Assembly: GCA_003254925.1 (NCBI GenBank)
Contig: QANZ01016870.1
Location: 62,001 to 126,000 of the forward strand
Length of the DNA: 64,000 nt
Direction: 5' to 3'
Source of the DNA: Chamaecrista fasciculata
Lineage: Eukaryota; Streptophyta; Magnoliopsida; Fabales; Fabaceae
The notes beneath the pieces are model-generated. The model saw nothing but the letters and a program-made list of their open reading frames with translations, had not been told where the DNA came from and ran no database searches. Numbering within the stretch: the first letter of the stretch is position 1; each line of letters opens with the position of its first letter. Shown here piece by piece: positions 32,101 to 45,892 of this stretch. Made by a program: the position numbers and the translations under genes.

Positions 32101-35100
32101 AAGTTAGGGCTTCTTAAAAATTTGTATTTCATTGGTAATATAAAACTAGAAGATGTAATTTTGATTCACAGAACCTTTCCGTACCCTATCCATAACCACA
32201 AGTTATTATCAGCTGCAATAAAATAATGCTTAAAATGTTATCAGCTTAACTAAAATAAAGAAGGAAAGGTCGAAATAATAAACAATTTCACAAATAGTAT
32301 TCCTTTGGTCATCTGTTAAATGTAGAAGAAATTTTTACTATAAAAAGTAGAAGCAAATATAAAAATCAGTTAAAATATAACCTCACCAGAATGAGGGAAC
32401 AAAAGAAAGACAATATCAATAATAATCAGCTATAGTAGAACTGTCAGTACAGGGAAAAATTAGTTAGTTTCTGATACATCAGTGTAAGTTAATTCAACTA
32501 ATTATCATCATTCCTAATTGAAAGATCATGCTCCCCATATAAATTTCCTTATCTCTGCCATTGGCTCATCAATGCCTTTTCACTACATTAACACCCGTGT
32601 AAACACAGCTCTATAGGTATAGCTGTCAAAATGGGTCAACCTGGCCCATAAGGATTGGCTCACCATGGGTTACAATAATGTGAACCGAGCTGGGTTGGAT
32701 CATATTTTAAACAGGTTGGGAACTTGAGAACCCAATTGGCTTTTTATAGTTAAAGAAGAAGAAAAAATAATTGATAATTGGAGTCAACTAGAATACACTA
32801 GATTAAGATTAAAATACCTTATCTACTAGCCCATGGATGACCAAACTAGCCTTCTTGTCCTTGGGAGTCTTCTGTAGAGTCCAAACAAGTACACTTCAGA
32901 CAACTAGAATAGTCAGCAAGCATCCAGTGAATTCAGATTTATCTAGGTTCTAAAGACTAGGTTGATCTATCAATGAAGCCAATTTGTTCAGCTCTACAAT
33001 ATGAAGCCAACATAACTTTGGGGCAGTGGTAAGGATTAAATTTGACATAAAGTAGATGCTTCACACAATATTATCAACTTGCATGGGAGAAAAAAAAAAC
33101 TGTAGTTTCCAGATAAGTTACTATCTTCTATTGTCAACATTTCAACTTCTAATCTAATAACCAGAGCTAAAGTAGCACTTTTGTTCCGTTCAAGGTAAGC
33201 AATGAAATTGTCATTTTCTACTTTAACTATAAAAAATTAAAAACTAATACCAAAACCAAGTAAAACAAAGAGACTAAAAGATCGAAACCCTCAAAAGTTA
33301 CAACAGAAAAAAAAAATAGTTCTTTTTAAAAGTGGGGAGATGGGGACATCAATGATGAACATAAAGAAACAAATAAGAAAAATAAAGCAAATACCTGGAG
33401 ATTCACAATGACAACTTTACCCCCTCCACGAAGTGCTTTCAGAGGCAGATTGCATGCAGGAGTTATTTGGAGACTGCATGAGAATATAACAGCCATGTAA
33501 TCAAATGAGTGTCAAGTGCTAGTAAAGCAAACAACTAAGACTTTGAGCAAGATAGTAAACTTCAGAATGATATATGGAAAACTGATTGCATAGAGCCTAC
33601 ATATTAGAACATCAAAAGTGCTTCATTTTTCAAGTTGACCATGTAATATATATTGCAATCTTACGAGTGTGAACAGACAAGTGGAGAAAAAGAAAAAGGC
33701 ATTAAGCCATTAAATTACCAAAAACGTTTCAGGAACAAAAAGAGAAAAAATTTATAAAGAGCAAGATAGCTACACTGTCAAAGTAGTAAAACACGTTATT
33801 ACCTTGTCCCTAAGCATAACACAATATCTGCCATCTTACAGTGCTTCTCAGCAGGATCCATCTCCTTTGGAGGTAGTGCATCCTGTACACACAGAAATAA
33901 CTATCAATATTTAAAAAAGAATACTGTACCCCAAGACAAAATAGCTTTTTCCTCCAATTCTATCTTACTAATATTAACAACTGAGAGCAACAAATATTCA
34001 CTATCACTATACTGGTCAACATTGATCAAAGAGGATTTTCCTTAACTAACTTCAACTAGTTCCCATAACTTAGATCAATTCTAAACTTTAGAGTGATGAA
34101 TCAGCCATCTATATCCACTGGCATAGTAATGATATCCTTCTGAAAGTAAATGCTTGAAGAACCAGCAGTGAATGCTGTGACAAAAAAACAGCATTTAAGA
34201 TAGATCACTACTTCCAGCGCATCAGCTGCAGTAGACCTTAGAGTTTCATGCAAATCTACAACTGTAGGCTGAGCTTTTGTTTCCTCCATGTTGAAAAACC
34301 TAGAGGGTAAGTATTACAGAGTTTCACAAATCAAAGGATGTTGTTGTTAAGCACAAACCACTATGATAATTATCACTTATCATTATCTTCAATATAAACA
34401 GAGTAGGAGGCTGCCATCTGCATTAAGCCTTTCTGTCAGACTTTTCTGCAGTTATTATTCCATCTGTTCACCATATTCAATAATTAGTTGTTTATAAGCA
34501 GAAAGTAGTCAGTGAGCTATTCTGTGTTCTACTTCATAAGCCTTATGGAAACAAAGGCATATGACCCATACAATTTTGATTGTTCCTTGATCACAGGGAA
34601 GAAATTATGGCGGGCTATGAGACTTAAATGTTTCTGGCCTCAAGAAATGATGTACTTGCCTACTTGGCAGCCATGGAATCCAGAAGTGTTGTAGGAAGAA
34701 GAAAGAATAATCTTAAAGCAGAATAACCAGTATTAGATTGATTAGCTTGAGATCATATGTCAATAATAAAGAAAACAGCAAAATTCTACGTGATACGCAT
34801 CAAAACAGTAATGATTCGTAATAGTTGAACCTCGTATAAATTGCCAACAAGCAGACAAGCAATGCTTTACCTCCCAGTCAAGAACTGTATCCTTTAATCT
34901 TGCTCCACATTTTGCATCCGAACAGCGTCGTGATGTTTCCTTCAAACCGATAGTTTCCACCTCGAAATCCCGAAAATACCTTAACAAGTTTGATCCATAT
35001 AATTAAACATATTTCATGATCCCTTTAAGACATCAGATGCCAAAACATAAGGACACAGGAAAAGGCGAAAAATATCTTGACACCCAAAATGCACACTTAG

Positions 35101-38100
35101 AGAAATGGCATGAATAGAAAAGGTTAAGAGAAGGTGGCTACTGGCTAGTTATTCTGTGTGCACAGGAAGTAATCTTGATATCCTTGGTAAGATATAAATT
35201 AGGGTATACTAAGAAACATTAAAAAGAAAAGACAAAGAAAAGTGTAGTTGAACTAATTAAAATTGGATGAGAATTGCTACAGCCTATATGGAACATCTTA
35301 AGCAGAAACTATTCACGTCTTAAGACTATAAAGTCAACATAGAAACTACAGGATAGAACTTTCACTAACAGTCTAATGTAAAATTATGTCAGCATGCCTT
35401 CTTTTGCTAACAAATACTAGAACCTGCTCTGTCAAACTTAATGCTTAGTAGTGCAACAGGAAATAGAATATGTTAAAACTGGAATTAAAATGAGAATCAA
35501 GGCTTACTCAGCTCCACAAGAAGGACAAGTTTCCATGAAAGAGTTCCCATGCAATTCAGCTAGTTTCTCCCTTGGTATTCCAGATCGAAGGTGGAGACCA
35601 TCAACATTCTAACATGAGGAAAAAAAAAACAGTATTCAGAAGTCAATTAAAACAAAAATTTTAGATCTGTTGCCACATAATGATCATTTTGATGGAACGC
35701 GATGCCAGAAAACTGGGACAAAAGGATGCTAAAAGTTGTATTGCACAGGACAATAAATATTACCACCATAGGCCAACTTAAACATATAAAGGGCCAACCC
35801 AGTTCGAGTCCCCACTTGGTGGGGGTGCTAGGGAAGGGAACATACCAGCAGCCTTACCCCTGCCTTTTTTGTAGAGAGGCTGGTTCGAATCCACGACCTC
35901 AGACCCCACGGCAAGCGTGCTTACCGCTGAGGCCAACCCAGTTCGAGGCCAGCTTAAACATATAATCTACATAATATATCTAAGAAAAGTATACACACAC
36001 ACACAAAAGCATAGATGTGCATAATGAAGCACTGTTACCTGACTGATAACAAACTTTAGGATACCAGCCTTTTCCAATGCAAGTAAAGCCATGTGGGTCA
36101 TGCTTGGCACTGCACGATGAAATGGAAGTGATGCCTCAGGCAGTGCTTTGCCTTCACGCTGGGATAAACATAAATTAACACAAGTTAAAAATCCTATATG
36201 AGGTTCATAAGAACATGACCATTTTAGTCTGTCATCATTAAAAGGTGAAGAGTTCTGACAAACAAATTCTCATCTGACATTCTTTACCAGTGATTACAAC
36301 AATAAATTATAAGAATATGATACTAGACAGAACATTTTCAGTCATGCTTTATGCATGCCCCTTATTCATTGTGATAGAAAAAACAATATTATAACACAGT
36401 GCTATCTTCCTATATGTTCATAAACAGTTAGACTTAAAGATTACAGAGGAGGTGTACGCCCCTCTTGTTAGGATTGAAAACAATTTCATGTACAGAGCAT
36501 AAATCAAACAAACCAAGCTAGAACAATAAATATTTACCTAAATTGCCTTAAAAGCCTTTTAAGCATGCCAGCGTTTACACAGGGTAACTAAGTCTATCAT
36601 AACTTTTAGTACAAACAAATTCTGATCTTCTAAATACGATCTATTCTTGCACATTATATTAAATTTGCAACATTATCTCCTTGATAACAAAAAGGAGTGA
36701 TGGCAGAAGGCCATAATATACTTTATAAGCAAATCAAATTGAAATTACGGGAACATACAATGGCCTGTATGTGGTAAAATATGGAGAGGTGCATAACAAT
36801 CTCCTTTTTGCATTAGTTCTTAAATATGTATAATTGATTCAGACTAATTAAGCAACTTCCCTGCAATGAGATGAGATTGTGTAATCTTAATATGCAGGAA
36901 TTTAAGAAACAAACTGCATAATGGAATCAATCATCAAAAAAGTTATTAACATTAGTTTCATTAGCATTTACATTCTATCACTAGAAACTTGTTGAGATTG
37001 CAGGTACCCTCCCTAATACATGCAACTGTGAAAAGTATAAAAAGTTATTCACTACAAAGTACAAAGATTTGCAAGCTTCAAAACTTATCACCTGAAGTGT
37101 CCAAATTCCCTTGGGACCTCGAAAATCAGGTATACCACAGGAAGTTGATATTCCTGCACCCGTAAACACGACCAGATGCTTACACTGCAAGTAGAGATAA
37201 TGAAAAGAAATAAATTTAAGGTGTGGATTATACAGTATAAACTCAACACTGAAAGAGAATCCCTGATGTCAAGATATTCATATGCAGATTCTTACCTTTT
37301 TTATCAACATTGCAAGTCTTTCTATCTGCCAGAAAAGAAAGTCCATGTTAGCCTCATGAAAAAGAAGAGTTTGGGGCAACCCAACATGCACTCTTCATGA
37401 GAAAAACAGCAAGAGTTTTTAAAAATTAAAACAAAAAGCATACATACACAGAATCAAAAAGAAAGGAACCTGAGGTAAACAAACATAGAGGTGTTTCTCG
37501 TCTCAATATTTATTCTCATCTCTCAGTTAATTATTTTAAAAAAAAAATGTGCTTTATATTCATGTATTTAGAATAAACTGAGAGAACCTCTCATTGTTCA
37601 GGATAGAATGTTTTCACCAACATATGGCAAACCTACAAAGCTAAATATCACCTAATCCACTCTAAAAACTATAAGTAATGTGTAGGCCAGTTCCAATATC
37701 TTTTCCCAAAGAAATGAAAACCTAACAAATAGCACATGTAAATTTTGCAGAAAATCATTGGCAGGAGAGAGTTTTTTCACCAAAGAGAAAAATCAAAATG
37801 CATTGAACCATCAAGCATTTTAATAATTGATTAGATTTGGATAACCAACAGCAGCAATTAAATTAATTGACACATGCATTCAAGATCTGAACTCCCAAAA
37901 ACAAATAAAAAATGAAAACCAAATACAAACTTCGAATAATCAAATCACTGAACTCAAGTATAGTTCAAGTTGTACAATGAATTCTTCAAACTTAGTTCCC
38001 ATGCTAAGTCCCATATTTCTAAGCGAAAAACCTTGATGAGTGCCTACCTAGGAAGCATGGGATTGACATAAATAGAGGACATGACACTGATACCACAACA

Positions 38101-39506
38101 AGACATAATCAGAATTGTCCTTGTATATTTTACAGTGTCGCATAGTGTCTAATGTGCATGACACTTTTACTGAAATGTCTGTAATTCATAGGTCCCTACT
38201 CATAATTTAGAATCACTTATATGGGTAATAAATAACTTATGGTATTGAACCACAATGCGGAACATGGGCTTAAGCATATCCCTACACACATTTGCCCTGC
38301 CTAGCACACACATATGGAAGTACAGTTGAATCTTGCTTCAATCCATTTTGCATCTGCTGGATTTTAGTAGTTATGTTACAAGACATCTTGAACATTTGGA
38401 TCCAGGCTATGCAGTTATGTTACAAGACATCTTTATGTTCCAATTCAATCTTTTATCTCTTACTCTTATCATTGATTTCTTTTATAGCAGTGATTAGACT
38501 ATTGGTCATCATCCACAAGGATTCCAACTTTTGATCCCCCTTCAATCACCACAGTGCGCTCTTTCTTATCTGTTAGAATGTATACTTACAGAAAAAACCA
38601 AAAGTTCATTTCCCGTTAATTATTCTATAAACTTTTAAGAAAGCAACTTTGGCATCTAGTGGACCTGAAGCTGATTTAGACAGCAAGACACAACCTAATG
38701 AGGAACTGTAAAATCAAAATGAAAAAATTTTGGTTTTTATGAAATGAAAGGATGTCATTTGGGCGTGAAAATAAGCTTCACACCGAGCAACACAAAGCAG
38801 CCCATATTGAAGACAAACCTTGCTGCTATCAAACATGAAACACCACTTGCGTTTCTGAGCAGGGGAAGACATCAGCAACATTATGTAAGAATAAGACAAG
38901 CCTCATTTACGCACAAAAGCATGAACATTATTGATTACTTTCAAATTAACCATCGCCTGGCTGAAATGTTTCCTATTAAAGTGTGATACAACCTCAAGAA
39001 AACCTAAGCATTCAACATTTTAAAATACTAATCATTCCATCGCATAGCACAAAATGACCTATTCCAAAGTATTCTTCAGTGTGATCCAGTACAGCATATA
39101 TCATAATTATGCACGTTGCTGATCAACACTACTACTGTATACAGTTAATGTAAGCAAATTTCTACTTAATCAGCCAAAATCTCTCAATCACTGATCAATC
39201 ATACAACGAAAACCCATGTGCAAGATTCCACCAAGAAAGACAAGAACAAGAACAGAACAAAGCTTCAGAACATTAGACCCAAGCACAGAAGTTGCAGAAG
39301 GAGATCACCAGAGATAGTTGAATAGGGATATGCAAAAGGCACAATAATAATAGCAAGAAACATGTATAAGAGCGAGAATGTGAAAAATGGAGAGGAAGCA
39401 AACCCACTTTTTCTCGCAAAACGGAAGGTGCGTCAAAGTGTTCCATCATTCCCACGTTACCCACATCTTCTATATAGGAAAGCTTCTCGGCATAACCCAG
39501 AGACAT
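29144..39506 (-). CDS. SRT1: NAD-dependent protein deacylase SRT1 (SIRT6/class IV sirtuin)
   Basis: This is a nuclear sirtuin that removes acetyl groups from histone H3 using NAD. Plant SRT1 restrains transcription, genome instability and glycolysis genes. The 14 exons, in transcription order, are: 39408-39506, 37296-37325, 37092-37184, 36039-36158, 35508-35608, 34871-34979, 33803-33882, 33395-33473, 32818-32871, 31621-31717, 31018-31100, 30467-30534, 30100-30202 and 29144-29446. They sum to 1419 nt or 472 residues, matching the usual SRT1 length. Motifs: [15 protein letters not shown] (51-65), NVDGLH, catalytic His134 in ELHGNS, zinc cysteines 142/145 and 167/172, and [14 protein letters not shown]. 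The C-terminal half has the plant extension ([20 protein letters not shown]) and a basic KKRIGSS...[11 protein letters not shown] tail that fits nuclear import. No break. The introns carry SINE and hAT insertions. Confidence 0.95.
29576..30037. mobile_element. hAT-type MITE in SRT1 intron 13
   Basis: The ends are TAGGGATGATCA and its inverse TGATCATCCCTA, preceded by one T. The flanks ATTATTGT (29568-29575) and ATTATTCT (30038-30045) agree at 7 of 8 positions, which fits the 8-bp hAT duplication. It is 462 bp with no coding capacity. Confidence 0.7.
32615..32760. mobile_element. hAT-like MITE fragment in an SRT1 intron
   Basis: A 'gtcaaaatgggtcaacctgg' block followed by GGTTGGG-type sequence resembles the element at 61236-61805. 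Only one end is recognisable. It lies in the intron between 32872 and 33394. Confidence 0.35.
35790..35946 (-). mobile_element. tRNA-derived SINE in SRT1 intron 4
   Basis: On the minus strand it reads TTGGCCTCAGCGGTAAGCAC (A box) and GTCGTGGATTCGAACC (B box), then 'ggggtaaggctgc' as in Au-like plant SINEs. The flanks (35771-35789 and 35947-35965, containing 'cttaaacatataa') agree at 18 of 19 bases, a typical long retroposition duplication. It has no poly(A) tail. Confidence 0.8.
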
Positions 39507-41120
39507 GGTGGATTACTGACAAACTGAAACGTCTCGCCTATGGAAGTTTCTCTCTCTCTTCTTTCTCTCTATATCCCTGTGTTTTCTTCAGAGAGAGTAT
39601 TGTGCTTCTTCTGAGGAGACCCCAAAAAGCCAAATAGGCTCTCTCACTTACATAGTAACATTACATTCCCTGATATGCTGCATATCACCCTTCAAACAAA
39701 GGACATCTATATAATCTTATTTCTTCACAGTTCTCTCTCTCAAGCTTTATTTTCTTTTTCTTTTTTTTGTTTACCAATAATTCTATTTATTAGTTTTTGC
39801 TGATAATTCTCAAAATTACTGATTACTACTTTATACTACCATTGCTCTATAACATTCTACTAATAGCATTCCTTGCTTTTTTTGGGTTATTTTATCTACA
39901 AGTGACCCTAAAAAGAGATATTTTCATTTGTTGGAATTGCTATTTTTACTTTATTATCTGTTTTAATTAAGTAAATTAATGTTTTTATAAATAATCCACC
40001 ATGTCAGGAAGTTTCTCTCTCTGACAAACTGAAATTTTAAAGTAAAGATACAAGACCAATAAATAAACTATTATCTTGTATCTTTGCTTTAAAATTTATT
40101 TAGGTCCTTTATTTTATAGAAGATTCTAAATTGATCTTATATGTTTTTATAATAGTTTATTTTGATCTCAAATTACTAAATATCGTTATATCTCTTTTAT
40201 TTCATGTTGTATTGTGAGAAGTTGAGAGCTACAAGTTGCTTTTGACGATTACTTATTTATTTAATTGGATTGTCAAGAAACAAAGTTAAATCAAGTTCGA
40301 AAAGTGTCAAACAAGTGTGGTTGATCATATTTCTCTTGTTCCAAGTCTGAATGCAACGAGTTCAAAATTATGAGTTACTCTTTTATTTTTCAAGAACTTT
40401 TTTTTTAGTTGAGACCGTTAACAAATTATATCAAATCGAGTCTAAAAGTAAATTTGAAAGTTTAGACTATTTTTTTTATAATTTTGCGCTTTTATCTCAA
40501 ATTTACTTTTTGTTTTAATTTGACATTATTTATTTACCATCCTAAGTAAATAGAAAATAATTCATAAAAAAAAATGTTTCTCAACTTTTGTTTAACAAAT
40601 TCAGGGACGTTCCAAATTATAATATTGTGAAACAAGCATTATTGTCAAAATAAGGAGTCTTTTCCTCTTGATTCCATTTCCTTTTAATATTTCTTTCGTT
40701 CTATGTGCTCTTAATTATCAATCATAATTCATAATCTCTATCCATTTTTTTCTCTTTGTCATCTCTTATCTCTTTCACTTTAACTTGTGAATATCTTTCG
40801 AATATCTGAATTATATAAAGTCCGTTTGATTGCTATTTCTAAAAATTATTTTGAAAATTCTTAATGTCTTTTAATAAAACTAAAAACTAAAATAATATAA
40901 TCAAATATATCTTTTAATTATTACAAATAAAACCTATTTTCAGAGAAAGAAATTAAACATTGAGTTTACTTCTACATGTCATCGTATAACACAATGATCA
41001 TGTATAACACGACTAGTGCTTATGTGGTTCACGCCAGTGTCTTTTGTCTCACTAAATTAAATTACATAAGGAAACTATATAAATTAATCTGAGTCAATGC
41101 CGTTAAGAAAAATGATTTTA
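39507..41120. other. SRT1 promoter side and AT-rich intergenic DNA
   Basis: CT-rich sequence at 39540-39750 fits the SRT1 5' UTR and promoter on the minus strand. From 40250 to 40520 lies an old dispersed repeat related to 2300-2640. No gene is seen. Confidence 0.5.
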
Positions 41121-41578
41121 ACCATGGTGGAAAAAACTGGACCGGACTGGTTGAACGGGCAGTAATCCAATCCGAGTTGATTACCAAACCGTCTGAATTA
41201 AGAACCGAGCAAAAATCGAACGGTTTTTAGAGTTGAACCGGTTCAAACTCTTTTTGTTTTTTTTTTCTCTAATATTTTTTTAGATTAAAATGATGCTATT
41301 TTAAAGTATTTTTTTCTTATCAAGTTTAGACTTCAAATAATAAGTTACTTAATAGTTTCCACTTCAACATTTGATCTTTTATTCTCTTTATTTTCACTTT
41401 CTTACTCAATTAAGCTTAAATTAAAAAAAATTATTATATATTTTTAGTATTTATTAGTATATTTTTATTATATCAAATTAAATATATTATTTTTAATTTA
41501 TTTAATCTTTATCGGTCCGACCCCGATTGAACCATTGAATTTTGAATCGCTGCTTCAGTCGGTCCGATTTTAAAAACG
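41121..41578. mobile_element. hAT-like MITE (AACCGG type)
   Basis: The left part has AACTGGACCGGACTGG and GAACCGGTTC. The right part has the inverse TCGGTCCGAC and TCGGTCCGATTTTAAAAACG. The core is AT-rich. This GGTTTTAAAAACCGGACCGG pattern is a familiar plant MITE. No clean target duplication was found, so the ends are approximate. Confidence 0.45.
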
Positions 41579-42534
41579 TTGATTCTATCGATTTGTTTAT
41601 CAAAATTTCAGTTTGATCTCTAATATTTATTTTGATCCCTTATACTTTTTTATTCTATTTTAATCTTTGATATTTTTTAACAATTTCATTTTGATCCCTA
41701 ATTTTTAATTATGATCATATCTTATTCATTTTAAATTTAAATATCACAAAATTTAAAATTATGAGTTATTCATTTATTTAATTGATTATGGACAAATAAT
41801 ATCAATTTTTTTTTGTCAAACAATATCAAATTGGATTTGAAAGACTTGCAATACGACCCGCATGACGTTTTAATTTTCTAATATTTGGATAAAAAAAAAA
41901 TTCTAATATAAAGCACACAGGCACACAGTTTTCTTCAGTAGGGTAATTAATTAGATGTTTTAATGTTAATTCATTATTGACTTCCAACTGAGGCACTGAG
42001 CACTTATCTATTTGGATATAAAAGCAATTAATGTACAAATAAATTAAATCCTGATTTCTATATATATGTATGTATATGGAACTGTGTTATTGGTGCCCTA
42101 TGGGCTATAGCCATAGCTATTGAGGGCTCTCACTTGTCATTATATTCACAACGGTATTTATAATTTATTGATAGTTTTATCTAATTCTTACTACGATTTA
42201 TCAAGAGTGCTATACTTAATTAATTAGGAGTAGGGATGATCAATCCTCAAAATAGTTAGATTTATTATTTAATGGACACTTTAGAACTAGGTAAACTAAA
42301 ATGTGAAAAGATTCAAGCACAAAAATTTATTAGAAAAAAATTATTTGTGATAATAAATATATATATATATATACATATAAATGTAATATTCAATTGTTAT
42401 GCATACAATTTTATATAATTAATTATAAAGACAAAATGTTAAATATCTATAACTATATATCTATTTATATCTACTATCTAATATGATTCTGTGACTTTTT
42501 GTCCGTCTATTTCCATAATTCTATATGTTAAAGT

Positions 42535-43224
42535 AGGCCAAAATCTCATTTTGGTCCTCAAACCTACAGGATGAATTATAATTTGGTCTTCAAACTTATT
42601 TTTTGTTATGTTTTAGTATTCCTCAAATTTTTCTATTTGTTCTACCATTAGTTTAAAACATGATTTTGTTTAATTTTTAATGTTTTTTTTTGTTAAACCA
42701 TGAATTTCTTCTGTCTATTCGTGTAATGATACAGTCTAAGTAAAGACTAATCTCATTTGGGTCAGGAGCAAACGATTAAAATCCTTCCAACAATTTCGGC
42801 TACAGAGGATTGAACCTTGATTCTCTCATCTGGAGTGCAACATACCATTATCTCTTATTTAGACAACTGAAATGACAATTTTTCTCTTATACGTATTTTA
42901 ATAAGTGAGTTAAGTTGGAAGAAAGAGAAAGAAATATATTTCTTCTTACTTCTTAGTCACAAACTATAAAAAATTTGTGGTTGATTTTTCTTTCTAATTA
43001 AGAAAAAATTAAGTTTTTTTTATAATTAAGAATATTTTTTTTTATCTATCAACTCACTTGTTATCGTACATGAGAGAGAAATTGTCCAAGTCGATTGTAT
43101 CCAGCTCAAAAATCAGACCGAATCACGCAATTAGGACTAATGGTGGTACAAATTAAATTAAAAAATTTTAAAGACGAAAATGAAATTCACCCTATAATTT
43201 ATAGACCAAAATGAGATTTTGACC
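42535..43224. mobile_element. MULE-type MITE with another short repeat inside
   Basis: The left end GGCCAAAATCTCATTTTGG is mirrored at the right by the inverse of GGTCAAAATCTCATTTTGG. The 9-bp flanks do not match, so it is decayed or rearranged. The interior (about 42720-42860) holds a tRNA-like 'gaggattgaaccttgattc' segment similar to 60128-60277, suggesting a nested SINE. Confidence 0.55.
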
Positions 43225-44074
43225 TATTAACACATAACATATATATAATATTAAAATAAATTAACTTATAAAAAACAATGTGATGTGTAGTGAGAAACTA
43301 GAAGTTAATTAACTTCTCAATACTTTTATATTTACTTATTATTGTATAAATAATAAAGATAATGTGTCATTACAGAGAATCTATAGTCTAAATAGTACTT
43401 GCATGTGTCATTTAACTATTTAAGGCATGGAAAGCCCTTAATATAATTTATAGCTTGAGATCTTTACATACGTTGGAGTAATTTAATGATTCGTTCATTA
43501 TATTGTTATGAATTTTCTTCATTTTTAGTATTTATAAATAAAAAATTAGTAAAAATTGATGAACTGCCAATTTATTTAGGATACGATTAATTTGTGACTT
43601 TAGAGATATGTAATGCAATTTTTTATTTGAGTATCAATCAATTTTGAATGTGCTAACAGATAATAAAGATTGGCCAATTGTGTTAATCCATAACTCGCAA
43701 GGTCCTAAGTATTGTTTTTGCTATCGGTGCATGTGAGAATTTTTTTTGTTGGCGATCTATAAGTACTTTTATAAACACTTATGTGAAGGACCTTATTGTT
43801 TGAGACCTTTTAATTTTCTTTTTAACTTTGGCCTAAAAATCACTTTCAAGTTTGATTTGACTACTTATTTATTAAATGTCACAATTAGACATATAACCAC
43901 GAATTAATACATTGCATTCGGACTTTAAAACAAGAGATATATTATCAATTTCACTTGTTTGACCATGAAACAAGTGATTCATTTTTTCATATTCGATTTG
44001 ACTTTATTTGCCCAAACTGAATAGAGAAGTATTCGTCAACTTGTAGCATTTGAAATTGAAATAGAAGAGATTTT
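43225..44074. other. AT-rich intergenic DNA with a decayed SINE
   Basis: 43670-43800 resembles the SINE at 28190-28408 (blocks 'cataactcgcaaggtc' and 'atctataagtacttttat'). 43830-44074 is the start of the duplication whose partner begins near 50680. No gene is seen. Confidence 0.45.
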
Positions 44075-45390
44075 GGGTGTGTTTGGATTAGAAGTAGATA
44101 ATGAAATGATGATTTTATGTAATGAAATGGTAATGAGAAAATTATGTAATGAAAATGGTGTTTGGATTAGTTTGAGATGTAATGAAAAAAATAGGATGTG
44201 AAATTATGAAAAAGGGTATGTAATGATTGTGGTTGGTTGAAATAAATATATGGGTTTTTTTAAATTGTATAGAGGTAGAATAATTGATGATAATTGATAA
44301 TGAAAATAGATAGAAATAAAAAAAAAAATAATATTTTGACTTTTTGGTTGTGGTGGTTATGAAATGAAATGGTAATGAAATTGTCTTGGAATTTGTGCTA
44401 GATGTGAATATTTGTAATGAAGGTTGGAGTAGTATTATGTAATGAAATGAAAGGACCAAAATGTAAATAACATGAAAATTTTTAAAAACCTACCATTTGG
44501 TCTATGATTTTATATAAATTGAACGAATCAGTCCTTACGAAAGTGAAATATATCTCTTGACCCGTAAAAAATTGCATTCATCAACGATTGGGTTTCTATA
44601 TTGCAAACTTTCCTCCAAAAAATAAATTGAAGGACCAAAATGTTATCCACGAAAAAAATGTGGGACCAAAAATTATATATTAATCAAAACGGTTTGTCTT
44701 TTTGCGGGTAATAATATGACCGTTGATCTTCACGCATGAGCACATCGCACCATCCACTCTTCTTCCACTATCTGCCTCTCTCGTATACCCATATATATAC
44801 TGGAGAAGAGACCAAAATGTATATTTTTGGCGTCTGAATTATATATTTTATATCATGGACTAAAATGTAAATAACATGAGTTGAATTAATTTATTTTAAA
44901 TTAATATAAATTATAAATTATATATAGTATAATATAATATATTTTATAAAATAAAAATATTTATATATTATATATATATATATATTTGGCTGAAATGTAT
45001 ATATATATATATTATAATTATAAAATATATATGTGAGAGAGAGGGGGTGAATAAGAAAATGAGGAAGAAAAAAGAAAAAAATGATGAGTGGAGAGAGAAA
45101 GTTGTAAGTGTAATAAATGAAGGTATTGAAAATTACTATTTTGCTAAATAGTTTTTTATATTTGTATTAGAGTATAGGTAATTATAGGTATTTGAGTAGG
45201 GGTATGGTAGTAATTGGGTATGAAATATGTAATGAAATGAGTTTGTAATCAAGTGTAATTTTTGTAATGACTTTATAATTGAAAAACAAACACCCAAATA
45301 GCACTGTAGCTTAAGTTATGTAATGAAAATGGGGATAATGAAATTGTAATGGGATTATAATGAAATTATAATTCTAAGGCAAACACAGCC
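44075..45390. mobile_element. Non-autonomous DNA transposon, PIF/Harbinger-like
   Basis: The ends are GGGTGTGTTTGGATTAGAAG and the inverse of GGCTGTGTTTGCCTTAG. The flanks are TTT on both sides. The body is full of 'gtaatgaaatg' repeats in both arms. The duplicate locus at about 50905 lacks the element, which gives an empty site. A partial relative starts at 63790. It has no transposase. The superfamily is tentative. Confidence 0.55.
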
Positions 45391-45890
45391 TTTATCATGT
45401 TTAGTAGTTTGGAACCAAAGTGAATCACAAAAGAAACATTTAGAACTAAATTGAACATTTTAAAGGATAAATTACTAAAATAAACTTTAAGACAAAAATA
45501 TAGTATTAATTTGAGCATTCAACCAATTTAATATTAATAATTTTTTTAAAAAAAATCTTTAAATGAAGACTTGAACAAAATTTTAGATATTCTTTTGCTC
45601 AATTTTGGCAATTTAAGAATTTGTTCAAACAAGAAAAAAAAAGAAAAATTATTCCCAAGTTATGAAAAAGCTTGGCTTTTCTCAATAGCAGCCTCCTCAT
45701 ACACATACTTAATGGTTTCGTTACCACATTTCCAACTCCTAAACCACTCCCAAAATAATCCTTTGAAGGGTTCACATTACAACATTCCCTTTTCTGTCCT
45801 TGAAGCAGGAAACTAATTCTTTTTTTTTTTTTTTCATAAAACCAATTCTTACAAGCAAAATAAAAAATAAATAAAATTTTCAAGTTCAAT
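45391..45890. repeat. Local duplication, copy 1 (downstream part)
   Basis: This is collinear with about 50925-51520, including the shared 'ttcccaagttatgaaaaagc' and 'ccacatttccaactcctaaa'. Together with 43830-44074 it forms the first copy of a duplicated segment. The coding potential is unclear. Minus-strand frames contain stops. Confidence 0.7.
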
Positions 45891-45892
45891 TG

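Noticed and set aside
42535-43224. Calling a 9-bp duplication for this MULE-type element
   Set aside because: The flanks GTTAAAGTA and TATTAACAC do not match, so only the inverted ends support it.
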